From: an uncultured Eubacteriales bacterium
GTDB taxonomy: Bacteria > Bacillota_A > Clostridia > Christensenellales > Aristaeellaceae
Direction of reading: 5' to 3'
Assembly: GCA_902775835.1 (NCBI GenBank)
Contig: CACYNZ010000193.1
Coordinates: forward strand, 1-7,247
Length of the DNA stretch: 7,247 nucleotides
Part shown: in pieces, positions 6,707 through 7,247 of the stretch
Position numbering within the stretch: position 1 is the stretch's first letter
Layout of the letters: every line of letters begins with the position of its first letter
Position numbers and translations under genes: made by a program
Notes under the pieces: generated by a model
The model's input: only the letters and a program-made list of their open reading frames with translations
Database searches by the model: none
Told to the model about the DNA's origin: nothing

Positions 6707-6843
6707 GAGGCCGGATTGCTCCGATTCGCTAAAAATGCGAGCCCCTTACGGGAAGCGCCTTTAGCGGTGGGTAATCCTGGCCTCTTTCAGTATAATATGC
6801 ATCCGTGGCTCATGAGAGTGCTGATTCAAGGCACTCTTTTTCT
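6707..6843 (+). ncRNA. unidentified structured RNA or 5' leader, about 137 nt
   Basis: The RNA would start at the predicted transcription start and fold 6707-6784 into one long irregular hairpin. The stems are GAGGCC (6707-6712) with GGCCTC (6779-6784); GGATT (6713-6717) with AATCC (6773-6777) across a bulged T; CGCTAAA (6727-6733) with TTTAGCG (6760-6766); GCG (6737-6739) with CGC (6756-6758); and CCC (6743-6745) with GGG (6750-6752) capped by TTAC. The inner 3x3 loop (AGC against AAG) could form tandem G-A pairs, which suggests an RNA fold. A 31-nt linker and a terminator follow. It could be a stand-alone small RNA, or a riboswitch-like leader for the ORF at 6868. I recognise no Rfam class; it lacks the SRP, 6S, T-box and tRNA signatures I know. 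A small palindromic mobile element is an alternative. Confidence 0.4.
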
Positions 6844-6845
6844 TT
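6815..6845 (+). terminator. intrinsic terminator
   Basis: AGAGTGC (6815-6821) pairs with GCACTCT (6831-6837) around a 9-nt loop, followed by a run of five T, one C and three more T. On the minus strand no T-run follows, so it works in the plus direction only. It ends the 6707 transcript or acts as the attenuator of a leader; the following ribosome binding site starts 9 nt after the T-run. Confidence 0.75.
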
Positions 6846-6867
6846 GTCTCGACAAGGAGGATATGGC

Positions 6868-6954
6868 ATGACTCAACAGATGCCGGTCATGTGCCGGGCC
6901 ATCCGCTCGTCGTCAATGGAAGTGCTTCCCGGACTGCAATCATGCTTTCCATAA
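6868..6954 (+). CDS. possible 28-residue peptide or truncated gene start behind a perfect ribosome binding site
   Basis: AAGGAGG (6854-6860) lies 7 nt upstream of ATG at 6868, the best ribosome binding site in the window. The frame encodes 28 residues beginning MTQQMPVMCRAIR and ends at TAA 6952-6954. The peptide shows no signal peptide, membrane helix or recognisable motif. It sits just after a terminator, as expected for a gene controlled by the structured leader. The downstream sequence looks like decayed gene sequence on the other strand, so this may be the surviving start of a gene whose body was lost. A competing ATG at 6863 gives only two codons. The opposite strand also has protein-like sequence here, which lowers confidence. 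Confidence 0.3.
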   Translation: MTQQMPVMCRAIRSSSMEVLPGLQSCFP

Positions 6955-7247
6955 AGACATTCCTGCTGCCAGACATTTCGGTAATCTCTCCAGATTCACC
7001 GATACTGTACCGCTTTTATACCTGACACCTGTCCATGCGAAATCGTCAGGGTGACATCATCACTTTCAGTCAGGTACAGATAAATGCCGCCGTTTCCGTT
7101 ATCGACTATCCTGCATGCAGCCGGGCACTGAAACGTTGCTCAGTCTGAAACGCAGCTGACAAGACCCGAATTAAGTGCTGTCGCCGCTCCAGCTTCTTTT
7201 CTGTCACTTTCCTGATCAACCTCTGCTGTACTGCCGGTCACAGCGGG
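6887..7247 (-). pseudogene. decayed gene fragment, product unknown (beta-rich, possibly a surface protein)
   Basis: Reading leftward from the right edge, one frame runs 35 codons of Ala/Ser/Glu/Asp-rich sequence, meets TGA at 7140-7142, and resumes in the same frame for 47 codons to TGA at 6996-6998. The second stretch has clear beta-strand alternation (GIYLYLTESDDVTLTIS). Just before that stop, a one-base frame change gives about 40 further plausible residues (YSIGESGEITEMSGSRNVF) ending at TGA 6887-6889. The simplest reading is one gene carrying a nonsense mutation and a frameshift, truncated by the window. Sequencing errors would look the same. TGA recoding is unlikely because TGA ends other genes in this window. 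I do not recognise the family; a secreted or surface beta-sandwich protein would fit. Confidence 0.35.

Noticed and set aside
6707..6784. The hairpin as an SRP RNA gene.
   Set aside because: The order of loops is similar, but the GGAA cap and the conserved symmetric-loop bases are absent.
6707..6784. The hairpin as an end of an IS200/IS605-type element.
   Set aside because: The TTTAGCGGTGGG stretch is reminiscent of such ends, but its exact complement CCCACCGC is not present beside it, and no transposase or TnpB remnant is seen.
6791..6796. A perfect TATAAT as a second promoter inside the RNA region.
   Set aside because: No acceptable -35 at 16-18 bp and no extended -10; it would also start only a few bases before the terminator.
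6633..7127. A 14-bp direct repeat, CATGCAGCCGGGCA, at 6633-6646 and 7114-7127, flanking the structured RNA and short ORF.
   Set aside because: Flanking bases do not match, there are no terminal inverted repeats beside the copies, and one 14-bp match in a window of this size is not very unlikely by chance.
1..7247. CRISPR arrays, tRNA or rRNA genes.
   Set aside because: No regularly spaced repeats, no tRNA T-loop motif with matching stems, and no rRNA-like sequence was seen on either strand.

Overview
The window looks like chromosomal DNA from a member of the Bacillota, probably a gut-type Erysipelotrichia or Clostridia lineage. The signs are strong GGAGG-type ribosome binding sites, sigma-A-like promoters with 17-18 bp spacers, short U-tailed terminators, a Gram-positive-style RlmD/RlmCD methyltransferase and a KDG-type sugar kinase. 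Base composition is moderately GC rich by eye (mid-50s percent). The organism is an inference; no rRNA or other phylogenetic marker is present.

Layout: (1) 1-176, minus strand: the 5' end of an alpha/beta hydrolase (lysophospholipase type) that runs off the left edge. (2) 257-325: back-to-back promoters, one for the hydrolase and one for the gene to its right. (3) 355-1443, plus: a PfkB-family kinase, most like 2-keto-3-deoxygluconate kinase. (4) 1443-1476: a perfect 15-bp hairpin serving as a shared terminator between convergent genes. (5) 1489-4005, minus: an 838-residue MBL/beta-CASP RNA-processing nuclease with a long C-terminal extension that I read as four related strand-helix-strand modules. 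(6) 4092-4219: a second divergent promoter pair. (7) 4250-5032 and 4992-6350, plus: a peptidase S51 (dipeptidase E-like) protein and a 23S rRNA uracil-C5 methyltransferase, overlapping by 41 nt and probably one operon. (8) 6351-6690: no convincing gene, but several strong inverted repeats. (9) 6674-6845: a promoter, a long irregular RNA-like hairpin and an intrinsic terminator, consistent with an unidentified RNA or leader of about 137 nt. It is followed by a perfect Shine-Dalgarno and a 28-codon ORF. (10) 6887-7247, minus: protein-like segments broken by an in-frame stop and a frameshift, probably a decayed gene.

The first 6.35 kb is ordinary housekeeping and metabolic sequence: sugar-acid phosphorylation, lipid or ester hydrolysis, RNA processing, peptide or aminoacyl cleavage, and rRNA modification. 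No single pathway links these genes. Two things deserve attention: the repeated C-terminal modules of the beta-CASP nuclease, and the structured RNA beside what seems to be an accessory, decaying segment at the right edge. I see no clear evidence of a new multi-gene system.
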